Shown here: positions 18,904 through 30,802 of the stretch, piece by piece
Layout of the letters: every line of letters starts with the position of its first letter
Position numbering within the stretch: the first letter of the stretch is position 1
NCBI GenBank assembly: GCA_014284505.1
Contig: JAAFYY010000001.1
Location: 8,233,845-8,297,844 of the forward strand
Length of the DNA: 64,000 bases
Direction: 5' to 3'
Source of the DNA: Streptacidiphilus sp. 4-A2
GTDB taxonomy: Bacteria; Actinomycetota; Actinomycetes; Streptomycetales; Streptomycetaceae
Program-made: the position numbers and the translations under genes
The notes under the pieces: generated by a model
Told to the model about the DNA's origin: nothing
The model's database searches: none
Seen by the model: only the letters and a program-made list of their open reading frames with translations

Positions 18904-20345
18904 CCGCCCCGACCACGCCGCAACCGAACCCGCCCCGCGAACCGACCCCCGGAAAGAGCCGCCGCGCCGTGCACGCCATCGCCTCCGTCCCCGCTCCCCA
19001 CGATGCCCGGCACGACGCCCGGGAGCACTCGGACCCGTACGACCTGGTCGGGGTCGGCATCGGCCCCTTCAACCTCTCGCTCGCGGCCCTGGCCGACGGT
19101 GTGCCGGGGCTGCGCAGCCTCTTCCTCGAAGCCAAGCCGCAGTTCAGCTGGCACCCCGGCCTGCTGCTGGACGGCGCGCGGATGCAGGTCCCGTTCCTGG
19201 CCGACCTGGTCAGCCTGGTGGACCCGAGCAGCCGCTGGTCCTTCCTCAGCTATCTGCGCGCCCACGACCGGCTGTTCCCGTTCTACTTCAGCGAGCGGAC
19301 CCACCTCACCCGGCGCGAATACGAGCACTACTGCCGCTGGGTCTCCGGAGCCCTGCCCAACTGCCGCTTCGACAGCCCGGTGCCCGCCGTCGCCTGGGAC
19401 AGCCGGGCCCGGGTGTTCCGGATCTCCCTCCCGGACGGCGGCACCGTCCCCGCCCGCAACCTGGTGCTCGGGGTCGGCACCGAGCCGATGATCCCTGGCT
19501 GTCTGCGCGAACTGCACCGGGCGGGCCTGGTCCACCACGCCGAGGACTACCTGGGCATCCGGCACACCCTGGAGAGCGCCACCGACATCACCGTCCTCGG
19601 CTCCGGACAGTCCGGCGCCGAGATCCTGCTGGATCTGCTCCGCAGCCGCAGCGACCGGACCGGCCCCCGGCTGCGCTGGCTCACCCGCACCCGGGCCATC
19701 GCCCCCATGGAGTACTCCAAGCTCGGCCTGGAGCACTTCACCCCCGACTACACCCGCTACTTCCACGCCCTGCCCCAGGACGTCCGCGACCGGCTGCTGC
19801 CCGACCAGTGGCAGCTCTACAAGGCCGCCAGCGTGCAGACCCTCGCCGAGATCCACGACGCCCTCTACGACCGCACCACGGGTGGCCTTCCGGCCGATGT
19901 CGAGATCCTCCCCGGGACCGAGGTGCGCGGCGCCCGGCCCGACCCGCTGGGCGGCCTGGAACTGCACTGCCACCACAGGCAGACCGGGAGCACCCGCAGC
20001 CTGCGCACCGACGCCCTGCTGCTCGCCACCGGCTACGCCGCCCGCCGCCCCGCGCTGCTGAACCCGCTGGCCGGGCTGGTGGAGTGGGACGAGCAGGGCC
20101 GCTACCGGGTCGGCCTGGACCACCGGGTCCGGCTGCGCCCCGAGGTCACCGCCGGGCTGTACGTCCAGAACGCGGAACTGCACACGCACGGCGTGGGCAC
20201 CCCCGACCTGGGCCTCGGCGCCCACCGGGCGGCCACCATCCTCAACGCCGTGGCCGGCCGGACCGTGCACCGGCTGCCCGCCCGCACGGCCTGGACCAGC
20301 TTCGCCCCCGCCGCCGGCCGCCAGGCCACCGCCCCCACAGCCTGA
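18888..20345 (+). CDS. lysine/diamine N-hydroxylase (IucD/RhbE/DesB type)
   Basis: A 485-residue flavin monooxygenase that N-hydroxylates an amine with NADPH and O2. FAD site GVGIGPFNLSLAAL, substrate region QFSWHPGLLLDGARMQVPFLADLVSL, NADPH site TVLGSGQSGAEILLDLL, and the C-terminal ATGYAARRPALLN and NAELHTHGVGTPDLGLGAHR are all intact. The frame opens at GTG 18888, overlapping the acyltransferase by 16 bp. GTG 18969, close to the conserved domain, is an alternative start. It is the last gene of the operon; 49 bp separate it from the amidohydrolase, so readthrough is possible. Confidence 0.93.
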   Translation: MRAQLTAPTTPQPNPPREPTPGKSRRAVHAIASVPAPHDARHDAREHSDPYDLVGVGIGPFNLSLAALADGVPGLRSLFLEAKPQFSWHPGLLLDGARMQVPFLADLVSLVDPSSRWSFLSYLRAHDRLFPFYFSERTHLTRREYEHYCRWVSGALPNCRFDSPVPAVAWDSRARVFRISLPDGGTVPARNLVLGVGTEPMIPGCLRELHRAGLVHHAEDYLGIRHTLESATDITVLGSGQSGAEILLDLLRSRSDRTGPRLRWLTRTRAIAPMEYSKLGLEHFTPDYTRYFHALPQDVRDRLLPDQWQLYKAASVQTLAEIHDALYDRTTGGLPADVEILPGTEVRGARPDPLGGLELHCHHRQTGSTRSLRTDALLLATGYAARRPALLNPLAGLVEWDEQGRYRVGLDHRVRLRPEVTAGLYVQNAELHTHGVGTPDLGLGAHRAATILNAVAGRTVHRLPARTAWTSFAPAAGRQATAPTA

Positions 20346-20394
20346 GCCCGCCGTCCCGTCGCCCCCCATCGGCCTGTCGCTATCCTGAACGTCC

Positions 20395-21227
20395 ATGCGA
20401 CCCCTCACCGTCTCGGCCGGTCAGGCCGACTGCGTGCCGCTCGACATACCCGCCAACACCGCGACCGCCGCCGCCCTGCTGCGCTCCGCCGCCGAACAGG
20501 GCGCGGACCTGCTGGTCCTGCCGGAGCTGTTCCTCACCGGCTACGAGCTGGCCGGGATCACCGCCGACCCGGCGGGCCGGACGCTGGCCCAGGACGATCC
20601 GCGACTGGACGAGCTGGCCGCCGCCTGCGCCGAGACCCGCACCGCGGTGGTCGTCGGCGCGCCCACCCGCGATCCCGGATCGGGCGCGCTGCACATCTCG
20701 GCCCTGGTACTCGGCCGGGACGGGGGCTTTGCCGCCCAGTACGACAAGCAGCACTGCACCCCCGGCGAGCGGGCAGCGGGGTTCACCCCGGCCGCGCCGG
20801 CTGCACCCTGGTGCTGGACGGCTGGCGGCTGGGCCTCGGCATCTGCTGGGACCTCGGCTTCCCCGAGCACGCCCGCGCGGCCGCCCTCGACGGCTGCGAC
20901 GCCTACCTCGTCGGCGCGATGCTCGGCCTCGGCAGCGGCGCCCGGCAACGTGCCGTGGTCCTCCCCGCCCGCGCCTACGACAACACCAACTACGTGGTGC
21001 TGGCCAACCACAGCGGCGCCTCCGGGCCGTACCACGGCTGCGGCGGCAGCGCCGTCTGGAGCCCCGACGGCTCAGTGATCGCCGACGCCGGTACAGCGGC
21101 CCCCGCGCTGGCCACCGCCCGGCTCGACCCCGAGGTGCCGGCCGCCGCCCGGGCGGCGGAACCGGTGCTGGTGGACCCGTCGTTGACCGCCCCCCGGCGT
21201 GCGCGGGGCGCGCACACGCTCGGCTGA
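20395..21227 (+). CDS. carbon-nitrogen hydrolase (nitrilase superfamily), one frameshift
   Basis: About 277 residues of the nitrilase/amidase fold. The Glu-Lys-Cys triad is visible: LLVLPELFLTGYEL (Glu), AAQYDKQHCTPGER (Lys) and LGLGICWDLGFPEHAR (Cys). A break near 20795 separates Lys and Cys halves; rejoined, the segment reads AGCTLVLDGWRLGLGICWD. The C-terminal part YDNTNYVVLANHSGASG is typical. Such enzymes cleave small amides, nitriles or carbamoyl groups; the substrate here is not predictable. It stands between the siderophore operon and dinG, 49 bp downstream of the hydroxylase, but it is a general streptomycete gene and not an obvious pathway member. Confidence 0.88.
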
Positions 21228-21266
21228 CTCCGTGATGTCAGTGCCTGCGTCTACCCTGGGCTGGCC

Positions 21267-23395
21267 ATGACTACTCTGCCTTCTCGGGGTACCGCCCCCG
21301 AAACCCCAGACGAAACCCCGGACGCAGGCCCCGCCGAGGGCGAACCGGACGACTCAGCGGCGGAGCTCCGGCCGCAGCCAGTGCAGGGCTCGCGCGTGCG
21401 GGAGTTGCTGCACGCGGCGGTCGGAGCCGTCGGCGGCGTGGAGCGGCCCGGACAGGTGGCCATGGCCGAGGCCGTCGCCGCCGCCGTCGACTCCGGTGAG
21501 CAACTGCTGGTCCAGGCGGGCACCGGCACCGGCAAGTCCCTTGCCTACCTGGTCCCCGCGCTGGCCCACGGCGACCGGGTGGTGGTCGCCACCGCCACGC
21601 TGGCCCTGCAACGGCAGCTGGTGGAGCGGGACCTCCCGCGCACGGTGGAGGCGCTGCAACCGCTGCTCCGCCGCCGCCCGCAGTTCGCGATGCTCAAGGG
21701 CCGCTCCAACTACCTTTGCCTGCACCGGGTCCACGAGGGCGCGCCCAGTGACGAGGGTGAGGGGCTGTTCGACCCGGCCGAGGCGCTCGGCGGCCCGAGC
21801 AGCAAGCTCGGCAAGGACATCGTGCGGCTGCGGGAGTGGGCCGACGAGACCGAGTCCGGCGACCGCGACGACATGTCGCCGGGCGTCTCCGACCGGGCCT
21901 GGGCGCAGATGTCGGTCAGCTCCCGGGAGTGCCTGGGCGCAAGCAAGTGCCCCTACGGCGGCGAATGCTTCGCCGAGGCCGCCCGCGAACGCGCCAAGCT
22001 GGCCGATGTGGTGGTCACCAACCACGCCCTGCTCGCCATCGACGCGCTCGAGGGCGCGCCGGTGCTGCCCGAGCACGAGCTGCTGATCGTGGACGAGGCC
22101 CATGAGCTGGTCTCGCGGGTGACCGGCATCGCCACCGCCGAGCTCACCACCGGCGCGGTCAACCGCGCGGTGAAGCGCGCCGCGAAGCTCGCCAACGAGA
22201 AGGCCGTGGACGCGCTCCAGGCGGCGGCGGAGAACTACCACGGGCTGATGGAGATCGCCCAGCCCGGCCGGCTGGAGGAGCTCCCGGAGAACATCGGCTA
22301 TGCGGTCGCGGCCATCCGCGAGGCCGCCCGTTCGGTGATCACCTCCATCGGTGAGATCCGGGACAAGAGCGTCAGCGACGAGGACGCGGTCCGCAAGCAG
22401 GCGCTGGCCTCCGTGGAGACCATCCACGACACGGCCGACCGGATGCTGGAGGGCTCCGAGTACGACGTGCTGTGGATCGAGGACCGGGACCGCTTCGGCC
22501 CCGGCGCCGCCTCGCTGCGGGTGGCCCCGCTGAGCGTGTCCGGGCTGCTCAAGGAGAGCCTCTACAAGGAGCGCTCGGTGGTGCTGACCTCGGCCACCCT
22601 CAAGCTCGGCGGTGACTTCACCGGTGTCGCGCTCTCCCTCGGCCTGGGCTCGGACGGCCACCGCAGCGGCGAGCCGCAGCCGGACGACGCCGCACCCGCC
22701 GACATCCCGCAGTGGCGGGCGCTGGACGTCGGCTCGCCGTTCGACTACCCCCGGCAGGGCATTCTCTATGTGGCCAAGCACCTGCCCCCGCCCGGGCGCG
22801 AACCGGACCGTCCGGCGATGCTGGACGAGCTCGCGGAGCTGATCCAGGCGGCCGGCGGGCGCACCCTCGGGCTGTTCTCCTCCATGCGGGCGGCGCAGAC
22901 CGCCGCCGAGGCGCTGCGCGAGCGGGTTCCCGGGGAGATCCTGCTCCAGGGCGAGGACACCCTGGGCGAGCTGATCCGCACCTTCTCCGCCAACGCGGAG
23001 AGCTGCCTGTTCGGGACCTTGTCGCTGTGGCAGGGCGTGGACGTTCCCGGCTCGGCCTGCCAGCTGGTGGTCATGGACCGGATCCCGTTCCCGCGCCCGG
23101 ACGACCCGCTGATGAGCGCCCGGCAGCGGGATGTCGAACAGCACGGCGGCAACGGCTTCATGGCGGTCGCGGCCACCCACGCGGCCCTGCTGATGGCCCA
23201 GGGCGCCGGGCGCCTGATCCGGGCGGCGGACGACCGGGGGGTGGTCGCGGTGCTGGATTCACGGCTGGCGACGGCCCGCTACGGCGGCTTCTTCCGCTCG
23301 TCCATGCCCGACTTCTGGTACACACCGACCGCAACCAGGTACGCCGCTCGCTTGCCGCCATCGACGCCTCGGCGCCGCCGCTCCGGGCCCGCTGA
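21267..23395 (+). CDS. DinG-family ATP-dependent DNA helicase, frameshift near the end
   Basis: About 709 residues of an XPD/DinG-type superfamily 2 helicase. Walker A VQAGTGTGKSLAYLVP, motif II LLIVDEAHELV, motif III TSATLKLGG and motif VI QGAGRLIRAADDRG are all present. Four cysteines typical of the Fe-S cluster occur in SNYLCLHR, SRECLGASKCPYGGECF. One C is missing near 23332 (TAC ACC ACC GAC); restored, the protein ends FWYTTDRNQVRRSLAAIDAS and PPLRAR at 23395 instead of running to 23468. It converges on lexA. No SOS box is visible in the 39 bp upstream, so SOS control is not shown here. Confidence 0.92.
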
Positions 23396-23432
23396 CCGCA
23401 GACCCGCACCGGCTGACCACCGGGGGCTCCGA

Positions 23433-24425
23433 CTACCGACCCCGGTGGTCGGCCCGCGGCCCGGCTGACCGCAGCCCGGCCGGCCGACCGGGCTGCCCGG
23501 CTGACTGGCTGACCGCAGCCCCGCCCCGCCGCGCCCGGCTCAGCCGGCGGAGCACCGCGACGACCTTGCCCAGGATGGTCGCGTTGTCGCCCGGGATCGG
23601 CTCGTAGGCCGCGTTGTGCGGCATCAGCCAGATGTGGCCGTCCTCGCGTTTGAGCCGCTTGACGGTGGCCTCGCCGTCGATCATCGCGGCCACGATGTCG
23701 CCGTTCTCGGCGACCGGCTGGCGGCGGACGGTGACCCAGTCGCCGTCGCAGATGGCGGCCTCGATCATGGAGTCGCCACTGACTTTGAGTACGAACAGTT
23801 CGCCGTCGCCGACCAGCTGGCGGGGCAGCGGGAAGACGTCCTCCACCGACTGCTCGGCGAGAATCGGCCCGCCGGCCGCGATCCGGCCGATCAGCGGGAC
23901 ATAGGAGGTCGCCGGGCGGCCGGTGGTGCTCTCCGGCACCGGGCGGACGACGTCCATTCCGCGCACCTCGTAGGCGCGCGGCCGGTGCGGGTCGCGGCGC
24001 AGGAAACCCTTGCGTTCGAGGGCCATCAGCTGGTGTGCCACCGAGGAGGTGCTGGACAGGCCGACGGCCTGGCCGATCTCGCGCATGCTCGGCGGATATC
24101 CGCGCCGCTGCACGGAATCCCGGATGACTTCGATGACCCGGCGCTGGCGTTCGGTGAGGCCGGCCTCGTCAGTGCGGATTCCCGGCGGCCGCCCGGCCAG
24201 CGAGCGGGGCGGGGTGTCGTCCGAGAGGGATTCCAGTGCGGGGTTTTCGACAGTGCTCAACGAGAGTCCCGAGGAGTGCGGAGCGGAGGCGCCCGAGACC
24301 TGCGCCGGGACGAACCCGGCGGGGGAATTCCGGAGGTCTTCCCGGCTGCCATGGTGGGTGCTGTGCTGCTGACTGTTCTGGGAGCGTTCCTGCACCGGGA
24401 CGGTGCTACTTTCTGCGCTGGTCAC
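23433..24425 (-). CDS. lexA: SOS repressor LexA with an unusual C-terminal extension
   Basis: Represses SOS genes and self-cleaves when RecA is activated. The winged-helix DNA-binding domain RQRRVIEVIRDSVQRRGYPPSMREIG is followed by QAVGLSSTSSVAHQL. The cleavage site Ala-Gly is in IGRIAAGGPILAEQ; the catalytic Ser is in VSGDSMIEAAI and the Lys in EATVKRLKRED. GTG 24425 was chosen for its GAGAGGGG ribosome site. The N-terminal 80 residues are polar. Orthologues end at KVVAVLRR(V/L), here around 23541, but this frame continues for about 35 Arg/Gly/Ala-rich residues. A lost base near the stop is the simplest reason. A LexA box lies upstream. Confidence 0.95.
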   Translation of the reverse strand: MTSAESSTVPVQERSQNSQQHSTHHGSREDLRNSPAGFVPAQVSGASAPHSSGLSLSTVENPALESLSDDTPPRSLAGRPPGIRTDEAGLTERQRRVIEVIRDSVQRRGYPPSMREIGQAVGLSSTSSVAHQLMALERKGFLRRDPHRPRAYEVRGMDVVRPVPESTTGRPATSYVPLIGRIAAGGPILAEQSVEDVFPLPRQLVGDGELFVLKVSGDSMIEAAICDGDWVTVRRQPVAENGDIVAAMIDGEATVKRLKREDGHIWLMPHNAAYEPIPGDNATILGKVVAVLRRLSRARRGGAAVSQSAGQPGRPAGLRSAGPRADHRGR

Positions 24426-24493
24426 GGCGGGCCCCTCTCGATGGACGTTCTCCCTTGAATAGGCCAACGGTAGGTCCTATCGAAAGGTTGCGC

Positions 24494-24507
24494 CAAACAC
24501 ACGTTCG
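24494..24507 (-). promoter_or_regulatory. LexA (SOS) box of lexA
   Basis: On the minus strand the site reads CGAACGTGTGTTTG. It fits every position of the Gram-positive LexA consensus CGAACRNRYGTTYG. It lies 69 bp upstream of the lexA start and faces it, as expected for autoregulation. Confidence 0.85.
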
Positions 24508-24826
24508 AGTGAATTATTGCGTGATTGCCTGAAGCGATCAAGGTTGTAGGTGTACGGCTGCATCGGCATACGCTCGTTTGTTCGAACAGCAGCGTCTCAT
24601 GTATCCCCGCGCGGGCGGGTCCGGACACCGGATCTGCCGTCGGCGAGGCACTTCCGAGGCACTTCCGGGGCGTTCCCGGGACACCCCCGAAGCGCCCGCC
24701 GAGGACGCGTTCCGGAGTCGCTCCGGGCATCCGGGTGAGCTCCGCGCCGCCGCTCCCGGCTGACCTGCGGTGATCGCGCGGCGTGAGTCGCAGGCTACGA
24801 CACGCGGTCGCCAAAGCGTGCCGCGT

Positions 24827-24842
24827 CCACCAGATCTAGTGG
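24827..24842 (+). promoter_or_regulatory. NrdR box 1 upstream of nrdRJ
   Basis: CCACCAGATCTAGTGG is a 16-bp imperfect palindrome resembling NrdR boxes. It starts exactly 31 bp before a second, similar 16-bp palindrome; NrdR sites typically occur as such helically phased pairs upstream of ribonucleotide reductase genes. Confidence 0.65.
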
Positions 24843-24857
24843 TTTCATTGGTCCCGG

Positions 24858-24873
24858 ACACCTACAGGTTGTG
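24858..24873 (+). promoter_or_regulatory. NrdR box 2 upstream of nrdRJ
   Basis: ACACCTACAGGTTGTG is the second 16-bp palindromic site, about 165 bp upstream of the nrdR ATG. Its start is 31 bp from that of box 1, about three helical turns, placing both on one DNA face. Confidence 0.6.
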
Positions 24874-25037
24874 GTCCCCCGGGGAGAAACCCCGGTCGGA
24901 CATCGCCTAGACTTAGCCCTGCCCCGGTGCCGCGAGCGGCCCGGAGCCAGGGTGGAGCCCACGGCGGGATCCATGGACCCACAGCAGCGCAAGCACATCC
25001 GGCAGACCCGGACGGACGACCGAGAAGGGGATCGAAC

Positions 25038-25537
25038 ATGCACTGCCCCTTCTGTCGTCATTCGGACAGCGAGTGGTCGACTCGCGTACCACCGACGACG
25101 GCACCGCCATTCGGCGGCGCCGCCAGTGCCCCCGACTGCAACCGCCGGTTCACCACGGTCGAGACGGCCGCGCTGATGGTGGTCAAGCGGAGCGGGGTGA
25201 CCGAGCCGTTCAGCCGGGAGAAGGTCATCAGCGGGGTCCGCAAGGCCTGCCAGGGCCGCCGGTCACGAGGACGCCCTGGCCCAGCTCGGCCAGCGGACCG
25301 AGGAGACCCTGCGCGCCACCGGCACCGCCGAGCTGTCCACCCATGACGTGGGCCTGGCCATACTTGGCCCGCGCTGAAGGACCTGGACGTCGTCGCGTAC
25401 CTGCGGTTCGCCTCGGTCTACCGGCGTACGAGTCGCTGGAGGACTTCGAGGCCGCGATCGCGGAGCTCCGGGCGGAGCGGTCGCGGGCCGCCGAGCCGGG
25501 CGCAGCCGTGCCGGTGCCCACCCCGGCGTCCCAGTAG
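25038..25537 (+). CDS. nrdR: transcriptional repressor NrdR, several frameshifts
   Basis: Zn-ribbon and ATP-cone repressor of ribonucleotide reductase genes. The start MHCPFCRH gives the first zinc CxxC, and RRRRQCPxC the second. The ATP-cone is visible as RFTTVETAALMVVKRSG and TEPFSREKVISGVRKACQGR. The C-terminus YESLEDFEAAIAELRAERS is intact. The frame changes near 25070, 25130, 25255, about 25370 and about 25425, the worst-damaged gene in the window. The orthologue order nrdR-nrdJ and the essential-looking conservation of every piece argue that these are sequence errors. Expected size is about 168 residues. Confidence 0.9.
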
Positions 25538-25700
25538 CCGGTACGGCCGGGCACGCCACACAGACCATAAAGACCCTCAACAGGGCGCACGGCGGACACC
25601 CCTCCCGGGCATTCGCCTGCGCTGAAACGAAGTGCGGACACGACGGGCGTCCCCGGGAAGCAGCGGGGCGCTCAGGGCGTTTGCCCAGGAGGAGGCGGCA

Positions 25701-28600
<2,900 letters not shown>

Positions 28601-28620
28601 CGGACAGACGGTAGTCGAAC

Positions 28621-28649
28621 CGAGGGGGGCCACTGCGGTGGCCCCCTCG
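28621..28649 (+). terminator. hairpin after nrdJ
   Basis: Arms CGAGGGGGGCCAC (28621-28633) and GGTGGCCCCCTCG (28637-28649) pair around TGC. The hairpin begins 20 bp after the nrdJ stop. Confidence 0.8.
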
Positions 28650-28703
28650 GGCGTGCCGGGCCGCTGTGCGGGCGGCCGGGGCGGGTGGACTACCGTGGCC
28701 CGC

Positions 28704-29336
28704 ATGGCGCGTCCCAAACGAATTGTGCTGGTCCGGCATGGGGAGTCGGAGGGCAACGTCGACGACTCGATCTACGAGCGGGTGCCGGATCACGCGCTGG
28801 AGCTGACCGAGCGCGGCCGCAAGCAGGCGGCGGCCACCGGGGAGGAGCTGCGGGCGGTCCTCGGCGACGAGCCGGTGCAGGCGTATGTGTCGCCCTACCT
28901 GCGGACCCGGCAGACCTTCGAGCTGCTGGAGCTGGACCCGGCCCGGGTGCGGGTGATGGAGGAGCCCAGGCTGCGTGAGCAGGACTGGGGCAACCTCCAG
29001 GACGTGGAGGACATCCACCGCCAGCGCCGGGCCCGCGCCACCTACGGGCACTTCTTCTACCGCTTCACCCAGGGCGAGTCGGGCGCGGACGTCTACGACC
29101 GGGTCGGGGCGTTCTTCGAGACGCTGCACCGCAACTTCGAACACCCCGAGTACCCGCCGAACGTGGTGCTGGTCACCCACGGGCTGATGATGCGGCTGTT
29201 CTGCATGCGCTGGTTCCACTGGAGCGTCGACGAGTTCGAGGCGCTGTGCAATCCCGGCAACGGCGAGTCCCGGACGCTGATACTCGGGGACGACGACAAG
29301 TACACCCTGGACCGGCCGTTCGACCGCTGGGCCTGA
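28704..29336 (+). CDS. histidine phosphatase family protein
   Basis: A 210-residue phosphoglycerate-mutase-like phosphatase. The RHG motif with the phosphorylated histidine is at residues 9-15 (IVLVRHGESEGN). The second histidine is in VVLVTHGLMMRLF. YVSPYLRTRQTFELL supplies the arginine of the phosphate pocket, and EPRLREQDWGNLQ is the conserved acid region. ATG 28704 opens directly on the motif. The substrate is unknown; members act on sugar phosphates, phosphoproteins or nucleotides. It is free-standing and without breaks. Confidence 0.88.
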   Translation: MARPKRIVLVRHGESEGNVDDSIYERVPDHALELTERGRKQAAATGEELRAVLGDEPVQAYVSPYLRTRQTFELLELDPARVRVMEEPRLREQDWGNLQDVEDIHRQRRARATYGHFFYRFTQGESGADVYDRVGAFFETLHRNFEHPEYPPNVVLVTHGLMMRLFCMRWFHWSVDEFEALCNPGNGESRTLILGDDDKYTLDRPFDRWA

Positions 29337-29407
29337 CCGGCGTCCGGCGCGGCTGCCGCGCCCGGTGCGCGAGGGCGGTTGTCATACCCCCGCGCGAGGA
29401 TGGATCC

Positions 29408-29886
29408 ATGACTACCTGGAGTGGGACCGAAGCGGTCGCGCCCGAGCTCGCGCGCTGGTGCGGGGCCGCTTCGAGGCGCATGGAATGGGCCTGCTGGCCA
29501 CGCTGCGGCGGGACGGCTCGCCGAGGATCAGCGGGATCGAGCCGTTGTTCGCGCTCGGCGAGCTGTGGCTGGGCATGATGCCCGACTCGCTCAAGGGCGC
29601 CGATCTGCGCCGCGATCCCAGGATGGCGCTGCACAGCGCCACCGAGGACAAGGACGTGAAGGAGGGCGACGCCAAGATCTCCGGCCGGGCGGTGGAGGTG
29701 ACCGCCGAGGGCGCGCGTCAGGCGTACCTGGACGCGCTCAGCGCGGCCACCGGCTTCGAACCGGAGGACTGCCAGGTCTTCCGGGTGGACGTCACCGGGA
29801 TGTCGTTCGTCCGGCCGGGGGGCGACCACCTCGACATCCACGCCTGGCGGGAGGGGGAGCAGCCCCGGCTCGTGCAGCGCAGCTGA
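29408..29886 (+). CDS. pyridoxamine 5'-phosphate oxidase-family (FMN-binding) protein, one frameshift
   Basis: About 159 residues with the split-barrel flavin fold: LVRGRFEAHGMGLLATLRRDG, SPRISGIEPLFALGELWLGMM, DSLKGADLRRDPRMALHS, then KISGRAVEV and the C-terminal FRVDVTGMSFV. Near 29453 one base is missing (APELARALVRGRF), so the first 16 residues lie in another frame. The start ATG 29408 is clear. Family members bind FMN or F420 and reduce or oxidise small molecules; the specific role is unknown. It lies between the phosphatase and rnhB with short gaps, all in the same direction. Confidence 0.8.
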
Positions 29887-29942
29887 GCGCCCGCGCGCCC
29901 ACCGGGGCAGGCGCCCCACCGGATCCGCGTACCCTTGACCCC

Positions 29943-30623
29943 ATGCCGATCGAACCCCCTGACCACCGCGTCGAACGCTCGCTCCGCCGGGCCGGAGCCG
30001 GGCTGGTCGCGGGGGTGGACGAGGTCGGCCGCGGCGCCTGGGCCGGGCCGGTCACCGTGTGCGCGGCCGTCACCGGGCTGCGCCGCGCCCCGGAGGGGCT
30101 GACCGACTCCAAGCTGCTCTCCCCGCGCCGCCGCACCGAACTCGCCCCCGTCCTGGCCGACTGGGTGACCGCCTACGCACTCGGCCACGCCTCGCCGCTG
30201 GAGTGCGACGAGCTGGGCATGACGGCTGCCCTGCGGCTCGCGGCGGTGCGTGCGCTGGAGGGCCTTCCGGTGCGCCCGGACGCGGTGATCCTCGACGGCA
30301 AGCACGACTACCTGGGCGGTCCCTGGCGGGTGCGGACCGTGATCAAGGGCGACCAGTCCTGCATCTGCGTCGCCGCCGCCTCGGTGATCGCCAAAGTCCG
30401 GCGGGACGCGATGATGGCCGAGCTCGGCCCGGAGTACCCGGCCTTCGGCTTCGAGGCGAACGCGGGCTACCCCTCGCCGGTGCACCGCGAGGCGCTGGAG
30501 CGGTTGGGGCCGACGCCGCAGCACCGGCTCTCCTGGTCCTATCTGGACGGTCTCCCGGCCTGGCGGCATCTCCGGACAAGCCGCAGTCAGGACGATTCGG
30601 AACAATTGTCGCTGGGGTTCTGA
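29943..30623 (+). CDS. rnhB: ribonuclease HII
   Basis: Removes ribonucleotides embedded in DNA. The 226-residue protein shows the type II signature VAGVDEVGRGAWAGPV (Asp-Glu of the metal site), TDSKLLSPRRR, VILDGKHDYL (third acid) and IKGDQSCICVAAASVIAKVRRD. The C-terminus GYPSPVHREALERLGPTPQHR is typical. No break. ATG 29943 follows the PPOX-like gene by 56 bp. Confidence 0.95.
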   Translation: MPIEPPDHRVERSLRRAGAGLVAGVDEVGRGAWAGPVTVCAAVTGLRRAPEGLTDSKLLSPRRRTELAPVLADWVTAYALGHASPLECDELGMTAALRLAAVRALEGLPVRPDAVILDGKHDYLGGPWRVRTVIKGDQSCICVAAASVIAKVRRDAMMAELGPEYPAFGFEANAGYPSPVHREALERLGPTPQHRLSWSYLDGLPAWRHLRTSRSQDDSEQLSLGF

Positions 30624-30802
30624 CGGTCCGTCCGCCGGAAATGCGCGACCGCTGATTGTGCATGCTCCGTTCGCGGACAGTTCCCTGGCAGTTAGGGTCC
30701 GGTACGGGTCTTGCCGCAGGCCAGGGCTTTGCCGGGGGCGCCCCCCTATCGGCCGTTCCACAGCAGCGAGTAAGCTCTGGGCGCTGTGCGACGCCATTCG
30801 GT

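Larger units (their letters stand above)
24426..25037. other. 612-bp divergent regulatory region between lexA and nrdR
   Basis: Holds the LexA box (24494-24507) on the lexA side and two NrdR-type boxes (24827-24842, 24858-24873) on the nrdR side. Between them lie a 10-bp perfect palindrome TGTTCGAACA (about 24580-24589) and GGCACTTCC direct repeats near 24650. Downstream of the NrdR boxes is a CCGGGG/CCCCGG hairpin near 24880. No gene is apparent. Confidence 0.7.

Noticed and set aside
24580..24589. Palindrome TGTTCGAACA as a second LexA box
   Set aside because: The half-sites abut without the 4-bp spacer that LexA needs. It may be another regulator's site, but there is nothing to name it.
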